From positions 1 through 8,987 of the forward strand of contig JAVBUZ010000168.1 of assembly GCA_031554725.1 (NCBI GenBank): a stretch of 8,987 nucleotides of DNA, given 5' to 3'. The translations under genes were made by a program, and so were the position numbers. This document shows, piece after piece, positions 1 to 6,405 of this stretch; positions within the stretch are counted from its first letter, which is position 1, and each line of letters begins with the position of its first letter. Below the pieces are notes generated by a model, which did no database searches, was not told the DNA's origin, and saw only the letters and a program-made list of their open reading frames with translations. Source of the DNA: JAVBUZ01 sp031554725 (GTDB lineage: Bacteria; Bacillota; Clostridia; Lachnospirales; Lachnospiraceae).

Positions 1-30
1 AATAAAAGGAATGAAAGGAGCTTTACTCAT

Positions 31-702
31 ATGAAGGACGCAGTTGTGATTAAGAGTTACCCAAATGGTATCTCTCTGCTTCTGGATAAAGAATGTTCAT
101 TTGATGAATTATTAGAAGAGATAGGTTTTAAGTTTTCCGAATCAAAAGCCTTTTTTGGTAACGCAAGAGTGGCATTGTCTATTGAAGGAAAAGAGCTTAA
201 TTCAGGAGAAGAACTGAAGATATTAGAAGTTATCAAGAAAAACAGTGAAGTAAAGATTGTTTGCTTGGTTGGAAAAGATAATGAAAATAACAAACACTAC
301 TTAAAGGCCTTGGAGGAAATGGATCGTAGACTTCCTAAAGGTGATAGTGATGGCCAGTTTTATAAAGGAACCTTGAAAAACAATCAGGTTCTTGAAACAG
401 AACAGAGCATTGTTATTTTGGGAGATGTGTATCCCGGTAGCGCGATTGTATCTACAAAAAATATAATTGTGCTCGGAGGCTTGTATGGCGAAGCGTATGC
501 GGGTGCCAGCGGACAAGACGGATCTTACATAGTTGCGCTTGAAATGGAGCCGGAAAGATTAAAAGTCGGCGATTTCAAATATAAAGCTACAGGAAAGACA
601 AAATGGGGCGTAAAGCCCAAGGTACAACCGAAGATTGCTTATGCAAAAAATGGTAAGCTAGTGATTGAGCCACTTACGAAAGAATTACTGGAATCCTTTT
701 AG
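31..702 (+). CDS. minC: Septum site-determining protein MinC
   Basis: MinC is the FtsZ-polymerisation inhibitor of the Min system; MinD recruits it to the membrane so that Z-rings do not form near the poles. The 223-residue length fits the family. Residues 1-80 resemble the N-terminal FtsZ-inhibiting domain, followed by a short linker. From about residue 110 comes the right-handed beta-helix domain, recognised by GDVYPG (131-136) and the NIIVLGGL strand (144-151) followed by YGEAYAG (152-158). The usual LRGxAHAG signature is changed here (Tyr152 for Arg, Tyr156 for His), and the RSGQ-like MinD-contact motif reads KNNQ (116-119). The start ATG has an AAGGAG site about 10 bases upstream. It is the first gene of a min cluster, with minD 61 bases downstream. 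The identification is firm because minD and minE follow; the changed motifs may simply be lineage-typical. Confidence 0.93.
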   Translation: MKDAVVIKSYPNGISLLLDKECSFDELLEEIGFKFSESKAFFGNARVALSIEGKELNSGEELKILEVIKKNSEVKIVCLVGKDNENNKHYLKALEEMDRRLPKGDSDGQFYKGTLKNNQVLETEQSIVILGDVYPGSAIVSTKNIIVLGGLYGEAYAGASGQDGSYIVALEMEPERLKVGDFKYKATGKTKWGVKPKVQPKIAYAKNGKLVIEPLTKELLESF

Positions 703-736
703 TGGGAATTCAGGGGACGATATATTATTCATGAAA

Positions 737-751
737 TACCGCAAGACGGTA
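737..751 (+). promoter_or_regulatory. Small hairpin abutting the minD ribosome binding site
   Basis: TACCG (737-741) and CGGTA (747-751) form a 5-bp perfect inverted repeat with a 5-base loop. The right arm ends on the first base of the AGGAGG site of minD. It could modulate minD initiation or protect a processed mRNA end. A stem this short can also occur by chance, so function is only inferred. Confidence 0.25.
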
Positions 752-759
752 GGAGGAGG
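751..759 (+). promoter_or_regulatory. Ribosome binding site that fixes the minD start
   Basis: AGGAGGAGG lies 4-7 bases before ATG 764, depending on which AGGAGG register pairs with 16S rRNA. The same frame stays open upstream into minC and has another ATG at 731, but no comparable site precedes that codon. Starting at 764 also gives the canonical MinD N-terminus. Confidence 0.85.
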
Positions 760-763
760 AAAC

Positions 764-1555
764 ATGAGTGAAGTAATTGTCGTCACATCCGGAAAAGGCG
801 GTGTGGGTAAGACCACCACATCAGCAAACGTAGGAACTGGTCTAGCACGAATGGGTAAAAAAGTGTGTTTGATTGACACTGATATAGGCCTAAGAAATCT
901 AGATGTAGTTATGGGACTAGAAAACCGCATCGTCTATAATTTAGTAGATGTTGTAGAAGGGAATTGCAGGGTAAAACAGGCACTTATTAGAGACAAGAGG
1001 AATCCAGGCTTATATCTAATGCCATCTGCACAAACAAGAGATAAATCATCCGTTTCACCAGAACAAATGGTAAAAATGATTGACCATTTAAAGGAGCAGT
1101 TTGATTATATTATTTTAGACTGCCCGGCAGGAATTGAGCAAGGGTTTCAAAATGCAATAGCTGGTGCGGATCGGGCGCTGGTAGTAACCACCCCAGAGGT
1201 TTCAGCTATTCGAGATGCAGATCGAATCATAGGGTTATTGGAAGCAAATAGTTTCAAGAAGATTGATCTTATTATTAATAGACTGCGTTATGATATGGTA
1301 AAACGAGGCGACATGATGTCATCTGCGGATGTAGTTGATATACTGGCTATTCCTCTTATTGGAATCGTACCAGATGATGAGAATGTTGTTATATCTACCA
1401 ATCAGGGAGAACCACTTGTGGGAAATGACACTCCAGCAGGTATGGCATACCAAAATGTATGTCAGCGTGTAATGGGAAAAGAAGTGCCATTCATGGACTT
1501 TGAAAAGGGAATATCATTTTGGACAAAAGTAACTGGTATCTTTCATAAAATATAA
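764..1555 (+). CDS. minD: Septum site-determining ATPase MinD
   Basis: MinD is a ParA/MinD-family ATPase. It dimerises on ATP, binds the membrane, recruits MinC, and is released by MinE-stimulated hydrolysis. The 263-residue product has the deviant Walker A GKGGVGKTT (10-18), with signature Lys11 and Lys16. It has switch-I-like DTD (38-40), the IGLRNLD stretch (41-47), and Walker B ILDCPAG (117-123). The last 15 residues (249-263, with Phe, Trp and Lys on an amphipathic pattern) match the C-terminal membrane-targeting helix. ATG 764 is preferred over the upstream in-frame ATG 731 because of the strong ribosome binding site and the family-typical beginning MSEVIVVTSGKGG. It sits between minC and minE, and its stop codon overlaps the minE ribosome binding site. 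Nothing essential is missing. Confidence 0.98.
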   Translation: MSEVIVVTSGKGGVGKTTTSANVGTGLARMGKKVCLIDTDIGLRNLDVVMGLENRIVYNLVDVVEGNCRVKQALIRDKRNPGLYLMPSAQTRDKSSVSPEQMVKMIDHLKEQFDYIILDCPAGIEQGFQNAIAGADRALVVTTPEVSAIRDADRIIGLLEANSFKKIDLIINRLRYDMVKRGDMMSSADVVDILAIPLIGIVPDDENVVISTNQGEPLVGNDTPAGMAYQNVCQRVMGKEVPFMDFEKGISFWTKVTGIFHKI

Positions 1556-1570
1556 AGGGGGCAACAAACA

Positions 1571-1834
1571 ATGAGACATTTATTTAGAAGAAAAAGTTCC
1601 AAAGAAGTTGCCAAGGATAGATTGAAGATACTGTTAATTTCAGACCGCGTCAACTGCTCACCAGAAATGATGGAGATGATTAAAGCAGATATTGCCAAGG
1701 TTATTTCAAAGTACATGAAGATTGATGCAGGCAACATGGAGATTCAAATTAGCAAAACAACTACGAAGGGTGGACGAAATGTAAAGAACCCCACACTTTA
1801 TGCCAATATTCCTATTTTAGATTTAAACAAGTAG
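1571..1834 (+). CDS. minE: Cell division topological specificity factor MinE
   Basis: MinE stimulates the MinD ATPase and displaces MinC, producing the dynamic Min pattern. The product is 87 residues, normal for the family. A basic N-terminus (MRHLFRRK) is suited to membrane contact. The MinD-interacting segment spans roughly residues 10-30 (SKEVAKDRLKILLISDR), and a C-terminal dimerisation region follows, containing SPEMMEMIKADI. The ribosome binding site AAAGGGGG overlaps the minD stop, and the gap is only 15 bases, so the two genes are likely co-translated. Presence of MinE rather than a MinJ/DivIVA arrangement is the clostridial pattern (established knowledge) as opposed to the Bacillus one. 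Confidence 0.96.
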   Translation: MRHLFRRKSSKEVAKDRLKILLISDRVNCSPEMMEMIKADIAKVISKYMKIDAGNMEIQISKTTTKGGRNVKNPTLYANIPILDLNK

Positions 1835-1856
1835 TTAAAGGTGCTATATAAAAGAT

Positions 1857-1862
1857 AAAGGA
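1857..1862 (+). promoter_or_regulatory. Ribosome binding site deciding the rodA start
   Basis: AAAGGA lies 8 bases before ATG 1871 but only 2 bases before the in-frame GTG at 1865. ATG 1871 is therefore the more plausible start, which shortens the longest possible reading frame by two codons. Confidence 0.6.
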
Positions 1863-1870
1863 CAGTGAAT

Positions 1871-2974
1871 ATGTTTAAACATTACCGATTACGGGACTAT
1901 GATTTCAAATTAATAATAATGATTTTAGCATTATCTATGATTGGCGTTTTAGCTATAGGTAGTGCCAAAGAATCTTTACAGAATAAGCAACTTATGGGTG
2001 TTCTCGCAGGACTTTTTATGATGATAGTAATATCTGTCTTTGATTATACATGGGTACTAAAGTTTTATTGGGTGATGTATATTATCAATCTTGTGTTACT
2101 ATTATGGGTCGAAATTGCGGGTGCATCAGGAGGTGGTGCAGAGCGTTGGTTTGAGTTTGGTGGATTTAGGTTTCAGCCTTCAGAATTAGCCAAAATATTA
2201 TTGCTTTTATTTTATGCACAGTTTATTATGAAACATAGAGAACGCTTAAATACATTTAAATATATTGTTATGAGTGTGATACTTATTGCCGTGCCATGGA
2301 TCTTAATTGAAGAACAGCCAGATTTATCAACAAGTATTGTCGTAATGGTATTATTTTGTGTTATAATGTATGTAGGTGGTGTGAGTTACAAGCTAATTTT
2401 AGGGGTACTGGCGGTGATGATACCAGTCCTTATAATCTTTATCAGCCTAATTTTGCAGCCAGATCAAGAGATTCTAGAAGATTATCAGAGAAATCGAATT
2501 TTGGCATTTATTTATCCTGAAGAATATGTTTTGAAAGAAGCATATCAGCAGAATAATGCAGTTATAGCGATAGGCTCTGGACAGCTTACTGGAAAAGGTT
2601 ATAAAAATAATGAAATTAGTTCCGTAAAAAATGGTAATTATATTTTAGAACCACAGACCGACTTTATTTTTGCCGTTATTGGTGAAGAATTTGGATTTCG
2701 TGGAAGTTGTGTAGTAGTAATACTAATCGTATTGATAGGACTTGAATGTATCTCCGTTGGTAGAAGAGCGAAGGATACGGCGGGAACGATTATAGCCTGT
2801 GGTATGGGAACGCTGGTGGTATTTCAAGGTTTTTTCAATATTGGTGTAGCAACATTTATCTTGCCCAATACCGGATTAACATTACCGTTTGTTAGCTACG
2901 GACTTACCTCCCTAATGAGTCTTTATATAGGGATGGGGTTTGTGCTAAATGTAAGATTGCAATGTAAAAGATAG
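1871..2974 (+). CDS. rodA: SEDS-family peptidoglycan glycosyltransferase, RodA type
   Basis: SEDS proteins polymerise lipid II into glycan strands in the membrane, working with a class B penicillin-binding protein. The product is 367 residues and very hydrophobic, with about ten predicted transmembrane segments. SEDS motifs are visible: RWFEFGGFRFQPSELAK in the first third, EEQPDLSTS near the middle, AIGSGQLTGKGY before the long extracellular loop, and TDFIFAVIGEEFG with Asp264 aligning to the Asp essential in RodA/FtsW. Near the end comes NTGLTLPFVSYG. FtsW, RodA and SpoVE share these motifs. I favour RodA because the gene directly follows minE, as it does in many Clostridia. The start was chosen from the AAAGGA site. 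The 36-base gap after minE suggests the same transcript. Confidence 0.9.
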   Translation: MFKHYRLRDYDFKLIIMILALSMIGVLAIGSAKESLQNKQLMGVLAGLFMMIVISVFDYTWVLKFYWVMYIINLVLLLWVEIAGASGGGAERWFEFGGFRFQPSELAKILLLLFYAQFIMKHRERLNTFKYIVMSVILIAVPWILIEEQPDLSTSIVVMVLFCVIMYVGGVSYKLILGVLAVMIPVLIIFISLILQPDQEILEDYQRNRILAFIYPEEYVLKEAYQQNNAVIAIGSGQLTGKGYKNNEISSVKNGNYILEPQTDFIFAVIGEEFGFRGSCVVVILIVLIGLECISVGRRAKDTAGTIIACGMGTLVVFQGFFNIGVATFILPNTGLTLPFVSYGLTSLMSLYIGMGFVLNVRLQCKR

Positions 2975-3005
2975 AACAAAAAATAGAGCAAGAGAGGGAA
3001 AAAGT

Positions 3006-3401
3006 ATGAACATAGCACTGTGTGCGCATGACGCCAAAAAAAAGCTGATGCAAAATTTTTGTATAGCATATCGAGGAATATTAAGTAAAAATGAGTTATA
3101 TGCAACGGGAACCACTGGAAGACTTATTGAAGAGGTAACCAATCTTTCTATCCATAAATACTTAGCAGGACACTTAGGGGGAGAGCAACAGTTAGGGGCA
3201 CAAATTGAACATAATCAAATTGACTTGGTTATCTTTTTACGTGATCCATTAACACCACAGTTACATGAGCCAGATATTAACAATATATCTAGATTATGTG
3301 ATATGCATAATATTCCTGTAGCAACAAACTTGGCTTCAGCGGAACTATTAATCAAGTCCCTTGATAGAGGAGATTTAGAGTGGCGTGAGATGTACAAATA
3401 A
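3006..3401 (+). CDS. mgsA: Methylglyoxal synthase with Glu at the catalytic Asp position
   Basis: Methylglyoxal synthase converts dihydroxyacetone phosphate to methylglyoxal and phosphate, a cytosolic bypass of lower glycolysis. The 131-residue product contains AHD (7-9), Lys12, the phosphate-binding ATGTTG (33-38), FLRDPLT (77-83), HEPD (87-90) and IPVATN. Aligned by eye with the E. coli enzyme at a constant offset of 11, His8, Lys12, His87 and Asp90 correspond to His19, Lys23, His98 and Asp101. The usual SGPxGGDQQ segment instead reads AGHLGGEQQ (54-62). Ala54 replaces phosphate-contacting Ser65, and Glu60 replaces the proposed catalytic base Asp71. Both codons are unambiguous (GCA and GAG). 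The fold and family are clear, but normal catalytic rate is not assured. The GAGAGGG ribosome binding site is 7 bases upstream. Its end overlaps the next gene. Confidence 0.92.
   Translation: MNIALCAHDAKKKLMQNFCIAYRGILSKNELYATGTTGRLIEEVTNLSIHKYLAGHLGGEQQLGAQIEHNQIDLVIFLRDPLTPQLHEPDINNISRLCDMHNIPVATNLASAELLIKSLDRGDLEWREMYK
3368..3372 (+). promoter_or_regulatory. Ribosome binding site for the overlapping carboxypeptidase gene
   Basis: AGGAG lies inside the last codons of mgsA, 12 bases before GTG 3385. The spacing is somewhat long. It supports the GTG start, which keeps a complete lipoprotein signal peptide; no alternative downstream start would. Confidence 0.5.
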
Positions 3402-4371
3402 GATAAAATACATTAATTTTATAGTGTGTATAGTATTACTTGCAGGTATGCTCGGTGGATGTGGTAAGGAAGTATATAGCTTTCCTTACAATTCCCAGTA
3501 CGATGTAAGTAGTTTTCAAATCATTCATAAAGAGAATGTGGCGGTTGCGAAAACATTTGCCGCTAATTTGTGTGTTGTAACAGGAGATATCTTATTAGAT
3601 ACGGTGGATATGTCTGAAGAATCAGCCGCTATTTTAGTTGATGTAAATGGTGTTTCGCCTCTTTACTCAAAAAGCGCATATGAAAAACTATATCCAGCTA
3701 GCTTGACGAAGATAATGACAGCTTTAGTGGCATTAAAGAATGGCTCCATGGAGCAGGTTCTTACAGCTAGTAGCGTAATTAATATTACCGAATCTGGAGC
3801 ACAGCTTTGCGGGCTTAAGGTAGGGGATTCCATGACGCTTTCTCAGGCACTTCATATTCTACTTATTTACTCCGCCAATGATGTGGCAATGATGATTGCA
3901 GAAAACATAGGTGGAACGGTTGATAAGTTTATCAGTATGATGAATGAAGAGGCAAAAGCTCTTGGTGCAACCAATACAAATTTTGCCAATCCGCATGGAT
4001 TGTCGGATATTAATCATTATACAACGCCATATGATTTGTATCTTATATTTAACCAAGCTGTTAAATATGATATTTTTAAAGAAATTATATCTATGCTTTC
4101 CTATAGTACCATATACTATGATAAGGATGGAAAAACAAAGGAACTTTCTGTTAAAACAACGAACTTATTCTTAAGAGGCGATTATGCATCACCAGATGAA
4201 GTGACCGTAATTGGTGGAAAAACAGGAACTACAAATGCGGCAGGGCATTGTTTGATTTTACTTTCAAAAGATACCAAAGGAGATTCTTATATTTCAGTTA
4301 TATTACGCGCTCCTAAAAGGGAAATTTTGTATGGGGAAATGACAGATTTATTAGACGAAATCGGTAAATAG
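3385..4371 (+). CDS. D-alanyl-D-alanine carboxypeptidase lipoprotein (peptidase S11)
   Basis: This penicillin-binding-protein-5-type serine enzyme removes the terminal D-Ala from peptidoglycan stem peptides outside the membrane. Catalytic motifs are intact: SLTK (Ser106, Lys109), SAN (163-165) and KTG (279-281). The N-terminus is a lipoprotein signal: basic residues to Lys8, a hydrophobic core, then lipobox LGGC with Cys26 as the lipidated residue. At 328 residues it ends 47 residues after KTG, so the C-terminal beta domain and amphipathic anchor helix of PBP5/DacF proteins (usually about 380-400 residues) are missing. The lipid replaces that anchor (inference). The start is GTG 3385, 17 bases inside mgsA in another frame, so translational coupling is likely. 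DacF-like is a fair description, but I would not assign a precise symbol. Beta-lactamase is an unlikely alternative given the KTG/SAN pattern. Confidence 0.9.
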   Translation: MRCTNKIKYINFIVCIVLLAGMLGGCGKEVYSFPYNSQYDVSSFQIIHKENVAVAKTFAANLCVVTGDILLDTVDMSEESAAILVDVNGVSPLYSKSAYEKLYPASLTKIMTALVALKNGSMEQVLTASSVINITESGAQLCGLKVGDSMTLSQALHILLIYSANDVAMMIAENIGGTVDKFISMMNEEAKALGATNTNFANPHGLSDINHYTTPYDLYLIFNQAVKYDIFKEIISMLSYSTIYYDKDGKTKELSVKTTNLFLRGDYASPDEVTVIGGKTGTTNAAGHCLILLSKDTKGDSYISVILRAPKREILYGEMTDLLDEIGK

Positions 4372-4374
4372 TAG

Positions 4375-4403
4375 TTGTTTTTTGCCTTGAGATAAACTAT
4401 AAT
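4375..4403 (+). promoter_or_regulatory. Candidate sigma-A promoter for the P-loop gene
   Basis: TTGTTT (4375-4380) and a perfect TATAAT (4398-4403) are separated by 17 bases. The -35 box is weak (3 of 6) but spacing and -10 are ideal. Transcription would begin near 4410, giving a leader of roughly 50 bases. The -35 box starts only four bases after the carboxypeptidase stop codon. Confidence 0.6.
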
Positions 4404-4462
4404 AAAAACAGATATAAGCGGGGCGACAAATTTCAAAACAATTTACTTTAGGAGGGTTTACA

Positions 4463-4882
4463 ATGGTTCAATTAATCGTAGGCAATAAAGGAAAAGGCAA
4501 AACAAAACAGTTACTTGACAAAGTAAATACACAGGTAAAGGAAATAGCGGGAAACATCGTATATCTAGACAAAAGTACAAAGCATATGTATGAATTAAAT
4601 AACAAAGTTCGTCTAGTAGATGTTTCAGAATACTTTATTGAGAACACAAATGAGTTCTTTGGATTTGTTAGTGGTATTGTTTCACAAGATCATGATTTAC
4701 AACAAATGTATTTTGATAGTTTTTTGAAAATAGCATGTGTAGAAGCGAAAGATATTGTAGCAGTAGTTAAGAAATTAGAACTTTTAGGCGAACGTTATAG
4801 CACAGATTTTGTGTTAAGTGTATCTGTAGATGAATCAGAAATTCCTGAAGAAATTAGAAGCAAAATAATAGTCTCACTTTAA
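4463..4882 (+). CDS. Small P-loop NTPase-like protein of unknown function
   Basis: I cannot assign a function. The 139-residue product starts with a strand leading directly into a Walker A motif, GNKGKGKT (7-14). A plausible Walker B is the hydrophobic strand ending at Asp85 (MYFDSF, 82-87); VSVDES near the C-terminus is a second, weaker candidate. There is no signal peptide, membrane segment or visible partner domain, so it should be cytosolic. Comparable short clostridial proteins are often labelled loosely as PilT-like or ATP-binding, from memory; nothing here supports a pilus role, and no pilus genes are nearby. The ribosome binding site AGGAGGG is 6 bases upstream. The gene has its own candidate promoter and a terminator behind it. 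It stands between the min/rodA block and the yggS/sepF block, hinting at a role tied to division or the envelope, but this is only context. Confidence 0.85.
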   Translation: MVQLIVGNKGKGKTKQLLDKVNTQVKEIAGNIVYLDKSTKHMYELNNKVRLVDVSEYFIENTNEFFGFVSGIVSQDHDLQQMYFDSFLKIACVEAKDIVAVVKKLELLGERYSTDFVLSVSVDESEIPEEIRSKIIVSL

Positions 4883-4926
4883 TTAGTGTATAAACGCTGC
4901 GGCGCAATTTTCAATAACATAAAAAA

Positions 4927-4952
4927 GCCTCGGACCATTTCCGAGGCTTTTT
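4927..4952 (+). terminator. Intrinsic terminator after the P-loop gene
   Basis: GCCTCGG (4927-4933) pairs perfectly with CCGAGGC (4941-4947) around a 7-base loop. An A-run (4921-4926) precedes the stem and a five-T run (4948-4952) follows it, so the stem can extend by A-T pairs and could work in both directions. The next gene's ribosome binding site begins only 15 bases later. Confidence 0.88.
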
Positions 4953-4966
4953 ATACGAATATTTTT

Positions 4967-4973
4967 AGGAGGA
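4967..4973 (+). promoter_or_regulatory. Ribosome binding site supporting a GTG start
   Basis: AGGAGGA is 6 bases before GTG 4980. This strong, well-spaced site justifies the non-ATG start. The first ATG in frame, at codon 19 just before the membrane segment, has nothing comparable. Confidence 0.8.
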
Positions 4974-4979
4974 TTTAAA

Positions 4980-6389
4980 GTGCCAAAAGGAAAATCCGAT
5001 AAGGTTACAAATATAAAAAAATATCGTAGACCCATGAATGTAAATATAGGCTTGATAATCTTTGTAGTTATTTTTATATATGTTCTAATTTGTATTGCCA
5101 TGTATTTTAGACAAAATCATATTAGGTGGTATGAAGTAAAAGAGGGATATTTATCAACAAATAATGTTTATACAGGTATAGCGATTAGAGATGAAGTGAT
5201 TATTCCGACTCAGGATGCAGGGTATGTAAATTACTATGTACGTGAGGGCGAAAGAGTTGCGGTAGGAAATTTAGTATATACAGTGGATGAAACAGGGCGT
5301 TTGAGCGATTATGTAAGTAAAGAGGATTCAGGCGAAAATGCACTTTCAAATAGTGAATTGGCTCAGCTTAAGAGCGAAATTATAAACTTTAAACATAACT
5401 TTGATAGGGAATCCTTTAGTTCAATATATGATTTTAAGTATACTGCCAAGGGTACTGTTTTAAAGCTAGCAAATAATTCCTTAATGGATGTAATTAGCAA
5501 TGTAAGTAATAATTCGGAACTAGCAGGACTGCTTAACTTTTACTATGCAAAGAATACCGGGATTGTTGAATACTGGATTGATGGTTATGAAGGTATAATG
5601 CCAGAGATGATAACTGAAAAAGACTTTGATAAAAAGAGGTATGAAAAAAAGCAGTTACTAAATAATAATTTAGTGGCACAAGGAGAGGAAATATATAAAG
5701 TATGTGTGGATGAAAATTGGTCCATTGTAATTCCGGTTGATGATGAAAGAGGAAAAGAACTATTAGAAAAAGAATACGTAAAGGTTCGTTTCTTGAAGAA
5801 TCAAAATGAGTCATGGGGAAAGGTGGAGCTACTACATAACCCAGAGGGAAATACATATGTAAAACTGTCCTTCACCAATTCGATGGTAACATTTGCCGGC
5901 GATAGATATTTAGAGGTAGAGCTAATCATTAACGAGCTAACAGGGTTAAAAATTCCTAACAGTGCAGTTGTAGAAATGGAATTTTTCTTGGTTCCCGAAG
6001 AATATATATCCAAAAGTGGAACAGGAAGTACGCAAGGTGTTTTACGTGAGAAAGTATTAGAGGATGGCACCATCACTACCGAATATATTCCTATCAATGT
6101 CTATAGTATAAAGGATGAAGAATACTATTTAGATACGAATACATTAAGAACAGGCGATCATCTAAGATTGGACGGCTCGCAGGAGATATTTACCATTAGT
6201 AAACGTGCTACGCTTATTGGTGTATACAATATGAATAAAGGCTATGCAGATTTTAGGCAGGTTGTAATTCTGTATCAAAATGATGAATATGCCATTGTAG
6301 AGTCTGGTACCAAATACGGATTAAATGTATATGATTTAATTGTCTTAGACGCGGCGTCAGTAGATGAGAATCAATTTATATATGAATAG
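4980..6389 (+). CDS. HlyD-like membrane-anchored adaptor protein
   Basis: The 469-residue protein has a short basic cytoplasmic tail (1-18), one transmembrane helix (about 23-43) and a large extracytoplasmic part, so type II topology is likely. Residues about 80-102 (AGYVNYYVREGERVAVGNLV) look like the half-motif of a biotinyl-lipoyl/barrel-sandwich hybrid domain as in HlyD membrane-fusion proteins. A second half is suggested by GIVEYWIDG and later AQGEEIYKV, flanking a short, non-classical central insert. The rest is beta-rich. HlyD proteins normally connect an ABC or other exporter to an outer channel, but no exporter gene is present here and the host appears Gram-positive. yggS starts 16 bases downstream and sepF follows, so it probably belongs to the division operon. 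Family membership is moderately sure; function is unknown. Confidence 0.8.
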   Translation: MPKGKSDKVTNIKKYRRPMNVNIGLIIFVVIFIYVLICIAMYFRQNHIRWYEVKEGYLSTNNVYTGIAIRDEVIIPTQDAGYVNYYVREGERVAVGNLVYTVDETGRLSDYVSKEDSGENALSNSELAQLKSEIINFKHNFDRESFSSIYDFKYTAKGTVLKLANNSLMDVISNVSNNSELAGLLNFYYAKNTGIVEYWIDGYEGIMPEMITEKDFDKKRYEKKQLLNNNLVAQGEEIYKVCVDENWSIVIPVDDERGKELLEKEYVKVRFLKNQNESWGKVELLHNPEGNTYVKLSFTNSMVTFAGDRYLEVELIINELTGLKIPNSAVVEMEFFLVPEEYISKSGTGSTQGVLREKVLEDGTITTEYIPINVYSIKDEEYYLDTNTLRTGDHLRLDGSQEIFTISKRATLIGVYNMNKGYADFRQVVILYQNDEYAIVESGTKYGLNVYDLIVLDAASVDENQFIYE

Positions 6390-6405
6390 CAGGGTGAAGT
6401 AAGGT

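Noticed and set aside
665..763. N-terminal extension of minD starting inside minC or at ATG 731
   Set aside because: It would overlap minC out of frame, has no ribosome binding site, and adds residues before the canonical MinD N-terminus; ATG 764 has AGGAGGAGG.
1865..1870. GTG 1865 as the rodA start
   Set aside because: The AAAGGA site would be only 2 bases away; ATG 1871 gives 8-base spacing.
4103..4120. ATAGT/ACTAT inverted repeat
   Set aside because: It is a short AT-rich pairing inside a coding region, expected by chance and without a T-run or other context.
3944..4174. A + strand open frame inside the carboxypeptidase gene
   Set aside because: It lies wholly within a gene whose SxN and KTG motifs flank it in the other frame, and its low-complexity product shows no recognisable domain.
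4371..4386. T-run after the carboxypeptidase stop as a terminator
   Set aside because: No stem precedes the six T residues; the region is better explained by the -35 part of the following promoter.
5533..6097. Two overlapping - strand open frames opposite the HlyD-like gene
   Set aside because: They are reverse-strand shadows of an AT-rich coding region, lacking convincing ribosome binding sites or protein features.
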